Position numbers and translations under genes: made by a program. From Boudabousia tangfeifanii (GTDB lineage: Bacteria; Actinomycetota; Actinomycetes; Actinomycetales; Actinomycetaceae): DNA of 64,000 bases. The notes beneath the pieces were generated by a model. It did no database searches. It was not told the origin of the DNA and was given only the letters and a program-made list of their open reading frames with translations. The stretch's first letter is position 1. Every line of letters starts with the position of its first letter. Location: positions 558,001 to 622,000 of the forward strand of contig NZ_CP017812.1 of assembly GCF_001856685.1 (NCBI RefSeq), read 5' to 3'. Of the stretch, positions 46,399 to 55,635 are shown one piece after another.

Positions 46399-49300
46399 GT
46401 GAGCAAACGTGAAGAAACTGCCCCTCAGGTTGACCAAACGGTAGCACCCCAGGGGCTAGTCCTTGACCCTAAAATCATGGATGTTTGCGAGCAATGGCAA
46501 ACTGAACTGATGGAGCATACGCCCCGTAATGGCGGCCGCATGCCGATTTTGGACTTGACTCACGCACACCCTTCGGGACTTGCTCAGCTCTATACCGAAC
46601 GAGTCGTCCCGCTTTCAAATCTATTGCGCGAACCTACAGCCTATAAGTATGGGCAGCGGCAATTGCGAGCCCTCATGCAGTCGGCTGGGGCACGAGCTGC
46701 AGAATATGGAATCGCCACGATCCACTTGGCGGTTGGGGTAGCTTACTGGTTGGACTCACAATCGGAACCAGATGCTAACGGCAAACCTACAAATGAAAAA
46801 AGTAGCCCGGTATTCTTGCGCCCAGTAGTTGTCGGCGGGGATGAAAACGAATACACGGTCACTTTGCAGCCAGCTGTTATGGTGAGCCCCGATCTATTGC
46901 AAGCCTTAAAGCAGGCACGGATCGATTTGACCGAGGACGATTTAATCCGTGCAGCCTATTCCCGGCAAGGCTTTAGCCCCACGCCAGCTTTGGACTTGCT
47001 CCGCACCACCTGCGCCCAGAGCGATATGCAATCGGTGCAGATCTATGAACACCTATTGGTTGGCCTCTATGCTAACCCGTTGGCGGCAGTGATTGACGCC
47101 TACGACCAACCAGAAAAGTTGCAAGAATCGACTCTCGTTCGAGCGCTAGCAGGTGATCGTCAAGCGTGTATCGACCTCGATGAGCAGCTCCCAGTTTTTA
47201 ATGGCGCGGATCGTGATCCTGACCAAGAAAAAGGGATTGGTGATTTAGACCCAACTGGTCAGCACATTCTGGAAGTGGCTCGCGCGAAACGCTCTTTCGT
47301 CGTTGACGCCCCTCCCGGGACTGACATTCAAGGACTGGTAGCTGCCTTGGTAGTTGACCAAGCAATGGCTCAGGGCTCTTGTTTGTACACCACTACTGAC
47401 CTTTCAAATGCGCATGCCTTGGTCGCGACATTGGATGCGCATCGGATGCGACACTTGGTTGCCGACCTGACTGATGCTAGGAACTGGCAGAAACACTTGC
47501 AAGAGAGCATTCAAGGTGCCCTCGACTACTTGTTTACCACTCCGCCACCTAGCGAACTGCAACCGATTCCTGATTCTTTCGAGGGCGACGATGCTCAAGA
47601 TTTGTTAGCGTCTAGCGCTGCGATGCGGGCACCGATGTTGGAAGCGCAAATGGCAGAAGCAAGTGCCAGCGATGAAGCCAACGAGACCATGATGGATGTA
47701 ACCGGGATGCGCACACAGTTGCGAGCCCGTCGCGATACCATGTCTCGCTACACCACCCACCTGCATCGTGAACACGAGGTTTGGGGAGCTAGCCCACACA
47801 AAGCTCTGCAGGTATTGGCTGACCTAATCGGAATGCACCCAGCTCCACGAACCAAGGTACGTTTGCCTGAGGAAGTCTGCCGACTCATCCACGCCGATGG
47901 GGGAGCTGCAGCGCGGACTGCTTTGGAAGATGCGGCCGCCCTCGGCCTGTTTACTCCATCGAAGACGAGGCACGCATGGCGTGACGCCCAGATCGAGGAC
48001 GAACAGTTGGTGCCGGAAGTCGTTTCGGCAGTTGAGGCCCTGCAGAATGGGGAGCTTTCCTCGCTTCGTTTGGCCATGAGTCGCACGGCTTCAGAAACCG
48101 GATTGCGTCCGGCCACGACTCTGGCTGCTTGGCAGGAACAGCTGGAGATGCTTGACGGGGTTCGTGAAGCGCTAGATATCTTCTCTCCGATGATTTTTGA
48201 ACGCTCAGCTGCCGACATGATTATCGCTACCGCCACCCCGAAATGGCGTCGTGATCATGGTTTGAACATGGGCATGACGATGCGTCGTCGCCTGACCAAG
48301 CAGGCGAAAGAGATGGTCCGTCCGGGACGTGAAATCCCAGACTTGAATGCCGCTTTGCGTCAGGTGCAAGAACAGCGTCAGATTTGGCAGCGGCATGCGG
48401 AAGCCGGTGGCTGGCCACGACTTCCTGGCAATCTCGACCAAATGAAGCGCGATACCGAAATCGCGGCTGCCCACGTGAAGCTTCTATCCGGTGCTTTGTC
48501 TACTCATCGTGGTGATCTGACCCAGATGGAAGTAGGGGATTTGGCACAGATTGTTTCGCAGTTGGCCCAAGAAACCGCTGGCGCGTACTCGTTGCCAGCT
48601 TGGCATGAGATTAACTCTCGGATTGCGAACTTGGGGTTGACTGAGTTTGTTCGTGACATGCAAGACCGAGGAGTAACTTCGGAAATGCTTGTTCCCGAGC
48701 TCGATTTGGCTTGGTGGGCTTCAGTGCTAATGCTCATGTTGCGCGATGACAGTGACTTTAAGGCGATGGATGGCCCAACCCTCGAGCGTTTGACGGCACA
48801 GTTGCGCGACCTTGATCGGGCTCAGGTCGAATCCCTGACCGGCGCGGTTATTCGGATGGCACGGGCCCGCACCTTGTCGGTAGCCCAAGCACACGCTACT
48901 GAACTAGACGAAGTGCAGGATTATCTGTTGGATAATCGCGCTCCTGACATGATGCTGCTGCTTGAACGCCACCCATGGCTGTGGGACATGTTGCCGATTA
49001 GGGTGATGCCACCAGTTTTGGCTACCCAGCTATTCTCGTCCACTTTCCCTTCCCTGGTTTTGGATCGGGTGGGAATGGTTCCTGCAGCTCAGATGATGCC
49101 TTTGTTGTCGCGGGCGCAAACCGTGGTTGCTTTGGGTGATCCCCGTATTGTTTCTGGGGGCTTGTGGCAGGGGCTTTGTGAGGTATTACCACACGTACAA
49201 GCGCCAGCAGCTCGGACTCGGACTCATCAGTCGGTAGCGACACTTTTGGCTCGTCACGGTTACGCCCAGTGGGTCGCTCCGATCCCGACACCGCGACCAC

Positions 49301-50967
49301 TTTCGCGCATTAGTTTGGTTAGCGTTGAGGGCCGCGGTACTCCCGCCCTCGGTTCTAGCGTCGTTGAGTCCACTTCGCCTGAAGTGCAGCGCGTGGTGGA
49401 CATGGTGATTGACCATGCCTTGACCAGCCCAGAACAGAGCTTGGCAGTGATTGCCCTGAATGAAAGACATGCGCAGTTACTTTCTGAGGCGATTCTTTCG
49501 GCGGTAGCCGGCTCCTTGTCGGTTGACGCCTTCTTCCGGACTGATAAGCCGGAGCCGTTCGTCGTAGCTGACCCACACAATGCGCAGGGCATTGAACGTG
49601 ATCGAATCATTCTTTCACTGGGCTATGGTAAAACTCCGCATGGTCGACTCATCCATGACTTTGGTGCCGTATCGCAGAGTGAAGGTAAGGTGCTACTCGC
49701 ATCATTGTTGGCTACCGTTCGTAATGATTTGACGGTAGTGACGGCCTTTAGCTTGGATGATGTCGATCCTAAGCGGATGGATACTCCTGGTAACAAGATG
49801 CTGTGGGATATTCTGCAGCTTGCGGCCAATAATGAAGGTCTTGATACCGGTGGCTGGGATACGCTCAGTGAAGCTCCCGATCGTTTGTTGGTTGATCTGG
49901 CAGAACGCATGTACCGGATGGGGCTCGACGTGGTACCAAACTTGGGTATCGAGGGCGGTTTCCGCATTCCATTGGCCTTGGGTCACCCAGATGTGCCAGG
50001 TGAACTACTAGTGGCTGTCCTCACCGATGACCCGATCTATGTGCGCGAGCCCAGCTTGAGAGTGCGCGATCGCCATGTGATTGAACGTTTGGAAGCAAAC
50101 GGTTGGGTGGTTAAGCGAGTCTTTTCAACCGCAGCCTTTGCCAACCCACAGGCGGAAGCCGAGGCATTGCTGGAAACTGTTTTGGATGCCGTAGATCTTC
50201 GCTTGGGTCGGACCAATGGTCCGGACACCAACGAGATGGCTCCCATGCAGGTGCCGCAGGATATCTCTGACTGGGAGGCCAATGAAGAAGCTCAGCGAGT
50301 GGCAGCCGCTACCGGAGCTGAAACCTCGGGCGAGCAGTCGAATGACGCTGGCCTAGCAAGTGACGATTTAGCTGCTGGTGCGCAAGCCTCTGCGGATGAA
50401 CTAAATGGCGTGCACGAGGCTGAAATTCAGCCTGAACAGTCTGCCGAGGGTGCGGATAATGCTAAGGCGGCCTCGTCCCCAGCTGATGGCGTGATGACTG
50501 ATGAATCATGGCAGGCAGTTGATTCTCAGGCACTTGGGTTCGATCGTGATGACGAAATGGCTGGTGAAGCAGTTTCGGCCTCGGCCAATGAAATTATTGA
50601 GCCAGATCCGGTAACCGGACAGTTGCGACTACCGGGTGAGGATGTCGGTGTGGAAATGCCGAAGATGCTCGCCAACCTGCAAGCGAAGGATCGGGGACCG
50701 AAACCTGCTATCGCTACCGGTTTGCCTTTGTCGGCTTACTCAGATTTCCAGCTTGATGAGATGCTTCGCTGGGTAGCAGCCGATGGCTTGCCGCGAACCG
50801 AAGAACAATATGTCCATGATTTGCATCGTGCTTTGGGGTTGACTCGAACTGGACGTCAGGTGAACGCAGTTCTGGGCCACGTGATTCGCCGCAACAGTGG
50901 GGAGTTGCACTGGCAAGAAACCACTGTTCCCAGCTTTGACGAAGTGCTTGATAATCAAGATGACTGA
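46399..50967 (+). CDS. Large degenerate SF1 helicase with C-terminal endonuclease-like domain
   Basis: The 1522-residue product has the actinobacterial helicase layout: an N-terminal domain (LDLTHAHPSGLAQLY, LSNLLREPTAYKYG), helicase domains, and a C-terminal restriction-endonuclease-like part (VRDRHVIERLEANGWVVKRV, about residues 1197-1260). The motifs are degenerate. The Walker A position reads DAPPGTDIQG (about 303, no Lys), the DEAS position reads LVLDRVG (about 888), GDPxQL reads GDPRIV (about 912), and the arginine motif VALTRAR reads LLATVRND (about 1105). Nucleic acid binding without ATPase is possible. The start is GTG 46399 after GGAGG; an earlier GTG at 46348 has no such site. It is coupled to a small ORF. 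Confidence 0.75.
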   Translation: MSKREETAPQVDQTVAPQGLVLDPKIMDVCEQWQTELMEHTPRNGGRMPILDLTHAHPSGLAQLYTERVVPLSNLLREPTAYKYGQRQLRALMQSAGARAAEYGIATIHLAVGVAYWLDSQSEPDANGKPTNEKSSPVFLRPVVVGGDENEYTVTLQPAVMVSPDLLQALKQARIDLTEDDLIRAAYSRQGFSPTPALDLLRTTCAQSDMQSVQIYEHLLVGLYANPLAAVIDAYDQPEKLQESTLVRALAGDRQACIDLDEQLPVFNGADRDPDQEKGIGDLDPTGQHILEVARAKRSFVVDAPPGTDIQGLVAALVVDQAMAQGSCLYTTTDLSNAHALVATLDAHRMRHLVADLTDARNWQKHLQESIQGALDYLFTTPPPSELQPIPDSFEGDDAQDLLASSAAMRAPMLEAQMAEASASDEANETMMDVTGMRTQLRARRDTMSRYTTHLHREHEVWGASPHKALQVLADLIGMHPAPRTKVRLPEEVCRLIHADGGAAARTALEDAAALGLFTPSKTRHAWRDAQIEDEQLVPEVVSAVEALQNGELSSLRLAMSRTASETGLRPATTLAAWQEQLEMLDGVREALDIFSPMIFERSAADMIIATATPKWRRDHGLNMGMTMRRRLTKQAKEMVRPGREIPDLNAALRQVQEQRQIWQRHAEAGGWPRLPGNLDQMKRDTEIAAAHVKLLSGALSTHRGDLTQMEVGDLAQIVSQLAQETAGAYSLPAWHEINSRIANLGLTEFVRDMQDRGVTSEMLVPELDLAWWASVLMLMLRDDSDFKAMDGPTLERLTAQLRDLDRAQVESLTGAVIRMARARTLSVAQAHATELDEVQDYLLDNRAPDMMLLLERHPWLWDMLPIRVMPPVLATQLFSSTFPSLVLDRVGMVPAAQMMPLLSRAQTVVALGDPRIVSGGLWQGLCEVLPHVQAPAARTRTHQSVATLLARHGYAQWVAPIPTPRPLSRISLVSVEGRGTPALGSSVVESTSPEVQRVVDMVIDHALTSPEQSLAVIALNERHAQLLSEAILSAVAGSLSVDAFFRTDKPEPFVVADPHNAQGIERDRIILSLGYGKTPHGRLIHDFGAVSQSEGKVLLASLLATVRNDLTVVTAFSLDDVDPKRMDTPGNKMLWDILQLAANNEGLDTGGWDTLSEAPDRLLVDLAERMYRMGLDVVPNLGIEGGFRIPLALGHPDVPGELLVAVLTDDPIYVREPSLRVRDRHVIERLEANGWVVKRVFSTAAFANPQAEAEALLETVLDAVDLRLGRTNGPDTNEMAPMQVPQDISDWEANEEAQRVAAATGAETSGEQSNDAGLASDDLAAGAQASADELNGVHEAEIQPEQSAEGADNAKAASSPADGVMTDESWQAVDSQALGFDRDDEMAGEAVSASANEIIEPDPVTGQLRLPGEDVGVEMPKMLANLQAKDRGPKPAIATGLPLSAYSDFQLDEMLRWVAADGLPRTEEQYVHDLHRALGLTRTGRQVNAVLGHVIRRNSGELHWQETTVPSFDEVLDNQDD

Positions 50968-51172
50968 AAAACGAGAGCGTCGTCGGCGGGTGGCTACCTA
51001 TATTTCCCCCGCCGACCAAGCGCGCTTGGAACAAGGTTTAACCCCATCTTGGGCTGAGGGGCCGGGTGATGGCTTGGGGGACGAGGAATCCTCGCCCTCG
51101 GCCAGCGTAAAAAGTGGGGAAAATGATGCCCGATTACTGGAAAATGTACCCCCGCACCACGTAGCTCACTGA
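50960..51172 (+). CDS. Small basic-acidic protein overlapping the helicase gene
   Basis: A 70-residue frame starting MTEKRERRRRVATYISPAD, strongly basic at the N-terminus and acidic/Ser-rich afterwards. It begins 8 bases before the end of the large helicase-like gene (ATGACTGA), so it is likely translationally coupled and may encode a partner. I do not recognise a family. It contains one copy of the GCCCTCGG word (51094-51101). Codon use looks like the surrounding genes, which favours a real gene, but support is modest. Confidence 0.55.
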   Translation: MTEKRERRRRVATYISPADQARLEQGLTPSWAEGPGDGLGDEESSPSASVKSGENDARLLENVPPHHVAH

Positions 51173-51480
51173 ACTTAGCGCTCGGTATAGAATCCTGGCA
51201 GACAGCAGGATTTTCCCACTCTTTTGCTACCTTCACAGGGATAGTTTTTAGCAGCAGAAACGGAATGCTTGAGCACCCGGTTGGGCTTGCACTTATAGTT
51301 TCTGCTGGTGAGGTGTCGGTCTAAGAAGTTACGGGAAGCAGTTAAACTTGCTTGTGATAGCTAGAAGTGCTGGAAGCAACTCTACGATAATTTGTGACGC
51401 AGAATATATTTTCTTAGGTTATTCTAAATTCTAAAGCTTCAGTGAAGTAGCTGAAACTAGCAGCGATTTAGGAGGCTCTG
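51173..51480. other. Intergenic region, weak hairpin, no gene
   Basis: This 308-base spacer carries AATCCTG/CAGGATT (51191-51197 with 51206-51212) followed by TTTT, a possible weak terminator. Further on is AT-rich DNA with TTGTGA (51392-51397) and TAGGTT (51415-51420) 17 bases apart, a tentative promoter for the lipoprotein gene. No coding potential was seen. Confidence 0.4.
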
Positions 51481-51897
51481 ATGCGCACTAGTCACAAGAG
51501 AACTACCTTTACTACCTTTGCTCTAATCGCAACTTTAGCCCTCGGGGGAGCCCTTGGTGGTTGCGGCACCAATAACAATACAGTCGGCGAAAATGATCGC
51601 CGTCTCCCGATCCAAGATACTCAATACACTGGTGATAACGAAGTCACCTTCAAAGTGATGGGTGGTTCACCAGCCTGTTTTACGGTATATCAGGACTATA
51701 AAGAGGAAGACGGCAAACTTAAGGTTGCTTTTTATGAGCGACGAAATGAGAACGTCAATGAATGTACCGCGGTGGGAGTTGTTTACGATATCAAGGTTCC
51801 AACCAAGGCGGAAGCAAAACAGCTACAGATTGAACCAATGCCCACCCCAGAAGTGGTTATTGAGAAAACCGTCGAAAAGGGCTCATACGCTCAATAA
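51481..51897 (+). CDS. Small lipoprotein, copy 1 of a related pair
   Basis: The 138-residue product has a lipoprotein signal peptide with lipobox LGGC (Cys28), so it is expected to be lipidated and held on the outer face of the membrane. The mature part contains NEVTFKVMGGSPACFTVY and NECTAVGVVYDIKV, with two conserved cysteines that could form a disulfide. The same pattern occurs in the next gene, so the two are diverged duplicates. TAGGAGG precedes the ATG. No known family recognised; function unknown. Confidence 0.8.
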   Translation: MRTSHKRTTFTTFALIATLALGGALGGCGTNNNTVGENDRRLPIQDTQYTGDNEVTFKVMGGSPACFTVYQDYKEEDGKLKVAFYERRNENVNECTAVGVVYDIKVPTKAEAKQLQIEPMPTPEVVIEKTVEKGSYAQ

Positions 51898-52100
51898 AAC
51901 TCAGTTCGTTTCACCGTTATTGACTCTTGCAAAACTTTCAGTATTGAGCTTACTTATCCGATTCGGCAAGAGAGGCATACTAGACCGGGTTGGGTAGGTA
52001 GTTAGCGTCTAACTAAACTACTTTCAGTTGTGAAAAACTTCGGGAGTAGAATAGAAGCAAGCTTCACTCGCTCGAAGTTGAGTGCTTGAAAGGAACGCAA

Positions 52101-52703
52101 ATGACTAATCTAGGAACCGGCTATCCCAAAAACTTGGTTGTGCCCGTGCTGCTTTGCTTTGGCTTAAGTCTGACGGCTTGTGGTAGTCCCTCCAATGAGT
52201 TTGCGGACTGGGACGCTACCAATAACTCGGTAACATACGAGGGCGGCGATCCCTTAGCGGTGCCAGCAGGACTTCAGGTGCAATCTTGGCGAAACCAGTT
52301 CGCTGAAAGTTTGATCAGTTCTCCCGAAGAGCCTATTTTTGTGGGACAAGCGAAGGGCTATAACGAAGCAGTGACTCGTTTGGATCAAGATAAAACCCGC
52401 CCAGACACCTGGGAAATAATCGAGAATATCGCCATTTCAGGTCCGAATGAGTTAACTCTAACTGTTTCCTCGGGCGCTCCTAATTGTTATGGTCTTTACG
52501 AAACGCATCGGGAACGTGATGGCGTAATTCAAATTGCGGTGATTAATAAGTGGATCGCTGACCAAGATACGATCTGTCCAGCGTATGGGACTAGTCATGA
52601 GGTGAAAATTAAAACGATTGCGCCAGCCAAACAGGTATATTTGGTGAAGCTTCCTGATAGCCAAGTGAAATTTGATCACAGGTTAAATACTCCGGAAGAG
52701 TAG
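52101..52703 (+). CDS. Lipoprotein, copy 2 of a related pair
   Basis: The 200-residue product has a lipobox LTAC (Cys27) after a hydrophobic stretch VVPVLLCFGLSLTAC. The middle, about 80 residues, is unlike the first copy. The end of the protein, NELTLTVSSGAPNCYGLYE and later TICPAYGTSHEVKIK, aligns with the core of the preceding lipoprotein, including both cysteines. The ATG at 52101 follows AAAGGAAC; a TTG 15 bases upstream is less likely. Membrane-anchored protein of unknown function. Confidence 0.8.
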   Translation: MTNLGTGYPKNLVVPVLLCFGLSLTACGSPSNEFADWDATNNSVTYEGGDPLAVPAGLQVQSWRNQFAESLISSPEEPIFVGQAKGYNEAVTRLDQDKTRPDTWEIIENIAISGPNELTLTVSSGAPNCYGLYETHRERDGVIQIAVINKWIADQDTICPAYGTSHEVKIKTIAPAKQVYLVKLPDSQVKFDHRLNTPEE

Positions 52704-52748
52704 GCCACTCTTTAGCTTTTCTCGCTCTCGAGGTATTTAGCGGATGAA

Positions 52749-52787
52749 AAAGGGTCTTCGTAACCAGGATGGTTACGAAGACCCTTT
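52749..52787. terminator. Bidirectional terminator between lipoprotein and mscL
   Basis: AAAGGGTCTTCGTAACC (52749-52765) pairs with GGTTACGAAGACCCTTT (52771-52787) around a five-base loop. It lies between convergent genes and can serve both. Confidence 0.9.
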
Positions 52788-52834
52788 AAGTTTTGGGGTT
52801 AAAACCTAGACGGTTTTAACTAGCCACAAACTGC

Positions 52835-53221
52835 TCAGTGGTTCTGACGAGCCAAGAGGTCGCGGATTTCGGTTAGAAGAGCAACATCTTCGGTAGGAGC
52901 AGCGGTTTCTTCTTCCAAACCAGCAGCCTTGCGTTCGCGCATCTTGTTGATCGGAACAACCACGAAGAAGTAGATAGCAGCAGCAACGATCAAGAAGTTG
53001 ATCAAAGCGGTGATGATGGTGCCTGGGTAGAATTCTGCACCGTTAAGGGTGAAGTGGCCGACCTGGTCGAAGTTTGGCTGACCGAAGATAGCGGCAATGA
53101 AGCCCAAGAGTAGGTCGGTGATGGCCTTGATGATTGGAGCGAAGGCGCCAGCGATGATAACACCGACAGCCATATCAACAACGTTGCCACGGGAAATGAA
53201 GTCTTTGAATCCTTGAATCAT
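52835..53221 (-). CDS. mscL: Large-conductance mechanosensitive channel
   Basis: MscL opens under membrane tension to release solutes during osmotic downshock. The 128-residue product has the N-terminal GFKDFISRGNVVDMAVGVII with TM1, the periplasmic loop, TM2 (LINFLIVAAAIYFFVVVPIN) and the cytosolic helix with TEIRDLL. It is within the usual family length. The start is ATG 53221 with AGGACC-type upstream sequence. Monocistronic. Confidence 0.96.
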   Translation of the reverse strand: MIQGFKDFISRGNVVDMAVGVIIAGAFAPIIKAITDLLLGFIAAIFGQPNFDQVGHFTLNGAEFYPGTIITALINFLIVAAAIYFFVVVPINKMRERKAAGLEEETAAPTEDVALLTEIRDLLARQNH

Positions 53222-53510
53222 GAGGGGTCCTTTGATTGGGTGGGTAATTTGCGGTCATACCCAGTTTGGTCATAAAAATAGAGGCCGTGTGTGACGACCT
53301 CGTACAGTTACTACGCTACCGGTAAAACAGGACGAAAGCCATAGATAAAAGCCGTAAATTACTATGTCTTTGCACACATTTGCATATTTTTGCAATTTGT
53401 TATTTTGAGCTATCAAGTTAACGCATTTTTGGTTTGGTGATTTTTCTGGCCATTTGAATTGTGAGGGTTTTCGCGCCCTCGGCTGGCCAAAAACTTGTTA
53501 ACCTAAAAGC
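53222..53510. other. Divergent spacer mscL-galU
   Basis: This 289-base spacer holds promoters for mscL (minus) and galU (plus), but no clear consensus pair stands out. A copy of the GCCCTCGG word (53475-53482) lies 29 bases before the galU start, outside any gene. Confidence 0.4.
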
Positions 53511-54419
53511 ATGGAAAAGCAAACTGCCGCGATTAAACATGCTGTTATCCCTGCTGCGGGCCGGGGAACTCGATTCTTGCCGATTACTAAGTCGGTGCCG
53601 AAGGAAGCTTTGCCTTTGGTTGATACACCAGCGATTGAGTATGTGGTGACGGAAGCCGCTCGTGCTGGCTTGGATGATGTGCTGTTGATTAGTTCTGGCT
53701 CCAAGCGCGCTTTGGAAGACTATTTCGACCACGATCTCGAACTGGAAGCGACTTTGGCAAAGGATGGCAAGGATGAATTGCTAGCTTTTGCTCGTCGTGG
53801 TGCCCAGATTGCGCAGGTGCATTCAGTTCGTCAGGGTGATCCTAAGGGGCTAGGGCACGCAGTTTTGCAGGCGAAGGCGCATGTTGGTCCAAACCCGTTC
53901 GCGGTCTTGTTGCCAGACGACATCATGCACCCAGATTCTTCTTTGCTTGAGCAGATGGTTGCTGTTCGCCAGGAGTTCGGGGGTAGCGTGATTGCTTTGA
54001 TGGAGGTGCCGGCAGATCAGGTACAGGCCTATGGAAATGCCGCGGTAAAGGAACTGCCAGCGGACCAGCTCCCTGAGGGTGTGAAGGCTTTTGAAGTTAC
54101 TGATCTGGTCGAAAAGCCAGCACCAGGGACGGAACTTTCGAACTACGCGGTGATTGGCCGCTACTTGTTGGCTCCCGAAGTATTTGCTCAGTTGGAGCAG
54201 GTACAGCCGGGTGCCGGTGGTGAAATCCAGTTGACTGATGCTCTGTTGGGCTTGTTGCAGGATCCTGCTAGCGGCGGGGTGCGGGCAGTTTTGTGCCAAG
54301 ACCGTCGTTTCGACACCGGCGACAAGTTCGGTTATTTGACCGCGAATATTGAGTTGGCGCTCGAGGACGAAAAGCTCGGTCCGCGTTTGCGCGAATGGCT
54401 CGCGGCCAAGGAGTGGTGA
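53511..54419 (+). CDS. galU: UTP-glucose-1-phosphate uridylyltransferase
   Basis: Makes UDP-glucose for cell-surface glycans. The 302-residue product begins with the nucleotidyltransferase loop AAGRGTRFLPITKSVPKE, followed by PAIEYVVTEAARAG, LGHAVLQAK, FAVLLPDDIM and VVEKP-type DLVEKPAPGTE, and ends with a short helix. The glp gene begins two bases after its stop, with its ribosome-binding site inside galU. The galU-glp-GNAT-sepX order is typical of actinobacteria. Confidence 0.95.
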   Translation: MEKQTAAIKHAVIPAAGRGTRFLPITKSVPKEALPLVDTPAIEYVVTEAARAGLDDVLLISSGSKRALEDYFDHDLELEATLAKDGKDELLAFARRGAQIAQVHSVRQGDPKGLGHAVLQAKAHVGPNPFAVLLPDDIMHPDSSLLEQMVAVRQEFGGSVIALMEVPADQVQAYGNAAVKELPADQLPEGVKAFEVTDLVEKPAPGTELSNYAVIGRYLLAPEVFAQLEQVQPGAGGEIQLTDALLGLLQDPASGGVRAVLCQDRRFDTGDKFGYLTANIELALEDEKLGPRLREWLAAKEW

Positions 54420-54420
54420 G

Positions 54421-55635
54421 TTGAAAACTGTTGCTCGTCACGTAAAGGATTGTTTGGCGCTGGTTGGTCAGCTGCCCACCCTTGAAGTGAACTTGGTGGA
54501 GGCGGTCGGCTGTATTTTGGCCGAGGACGTGGTCGCCCCTTGGGATTTGCCGGTGACTGACTGTGGTGCCTGTGATGGTTATGCTTTGCGCACGGCCGAT
54601 GTGCGTGGGGCCAGCCCTGATGAACCGGTTACGTTGACCGTGGTGGAGCAGGTGCGAGCCGGCGACATTAACCCGGTTTCGTTGCTGCCAGGGCACGCGG
54701 CGAAGATTGCTTCCGGCGCACCTTTGCCGCTGGGTGCCGACGCGGTGTTGGCTTTGGAATACACGGATGGCGGTTTGGCGCGGGTGCAGATTCGTTCGGC
54801 CCCACAGGTGGGCGAGAATATTCGTCGTCAGGCCGAGGACGTGGCCGCTGGTAATCCGATTGTGCCTGCAGGTACCCGAATTGGTCCTCGCCAGGTGGCC
54901 TTGTTGGCTGGGGCTGGCCGTGAGCGCGTGCTGGTTCGTCCGCGCCCTCGCGTGGTGGTTATTTCGATTGGTGATGAACTGGTCGGCCCTGGGTCTTCTC
55001 CGCGTCCAGGCCAGGTCTTTGACGCTAATGGCCATGCTTTGGCAACTGCGGCGGCAGATTTGGGGGCGCATGTTTTCCGCGTGGGCCCGGTTTCTGACCA
55101 GCGCGGCGCTTTGCGTAACGTGATTGAGGATCAGGTGCTTCGTGCCGATTTGATTATCACTACCGGTGGCTTGTCGCGGAGCGAATCCGATACTTTGGCC
55201 GAGGTGCTCGAACCGTTGGGCGAGGTGAATTTCTCCCCGGTGGCTATGTGGCCTGGCCGTATCCAGGGCGTGGGCCTCGTGGGCAATGGGGTTCCGATTC
55301 TTTGCTTGCCGGGCGACCCGGTGGCAGCCCAGGTTTCGTTTGCCGTTTTTGCTTACCCGGCTTTGCGGGCGATGGCGGGTTGGTCTAACCAGTTCCGTCC
55401 TACTTTGCGGGCGAAGGTGGACCGTGGCTGGTATTCGCCGCGCGGTCGCCGTGAGTTCGTGCGCGTGCGCCTCGAAGGTGACCCGGATAAGGGCTATTTG
55501 GCTCGGGTTCAGGGCGGGCCGCACCAGTTGTTGCTTTCCGCCCTCGGTACTTCTAATGCTTTGGCTGTGGTGCCCGAGGACGTGACCGATGTGCAGATGG
55601 GCGATGAGCTCGTTTGTATTTTGCTTGATGACTAG
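54421..55635 (+). CDS. glp: Gephyrin-like molybdotransferase Glp (MoeA family)
   Basis: MoeA-type enzyme that can insert molybdate into molybdopterin. In actinobacteria this paralogue, Glp, is reported to act with SepX/GlpR and FtsZ in division. The 404-residue product has VTDCGACDGYALRTADV, ASGAPLPLGADAVLALE, the MPT-binding TTGGLSRSESD and LCLPGDPVAAQVSF. The start is TTG 54421, preceded by AAGGAG; upstream codons lie inside galU. The stop overlaps the GNAT gene by 8 bases. No other molybdenum cofactor gene is in the window, which favours the cell-division role. Confidence 0.88.
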   Translation: MKTVARHVKDCLALVGQLPTLEVNLVEAVGCILAEDVVAPWDLPVTDCGACDGYALRTADVRGASPDEPVTLTVVEQVRAGDINPVSLLPGHAAKIASGAPLPLGADAVLALEYTDGGLARVQIRSAPQVGENIRRQAEDVAAGNPIVPAGTRIGPRQVALLAGAGRERVLVRPRPRVVVISIGDELVGPGSSPRPGQVFDANGHALATAAADLGAHVFRVGPVSDQRGALRNVIEDQVLRADLIITTGGLSRSESDTLAEVLEPLGEVNFSPVAMWPGRIQGVGLVGNGVPILCLPGDPVAAQVSFAVFAYPALRAMAGWSNQFRPTLRAKVDRGWYSPRGRREFVRVRLEGDPDKGYLARVQGGPHQLLLSALGTSNALAVVPEDVTDVQMGDELVCILLDD

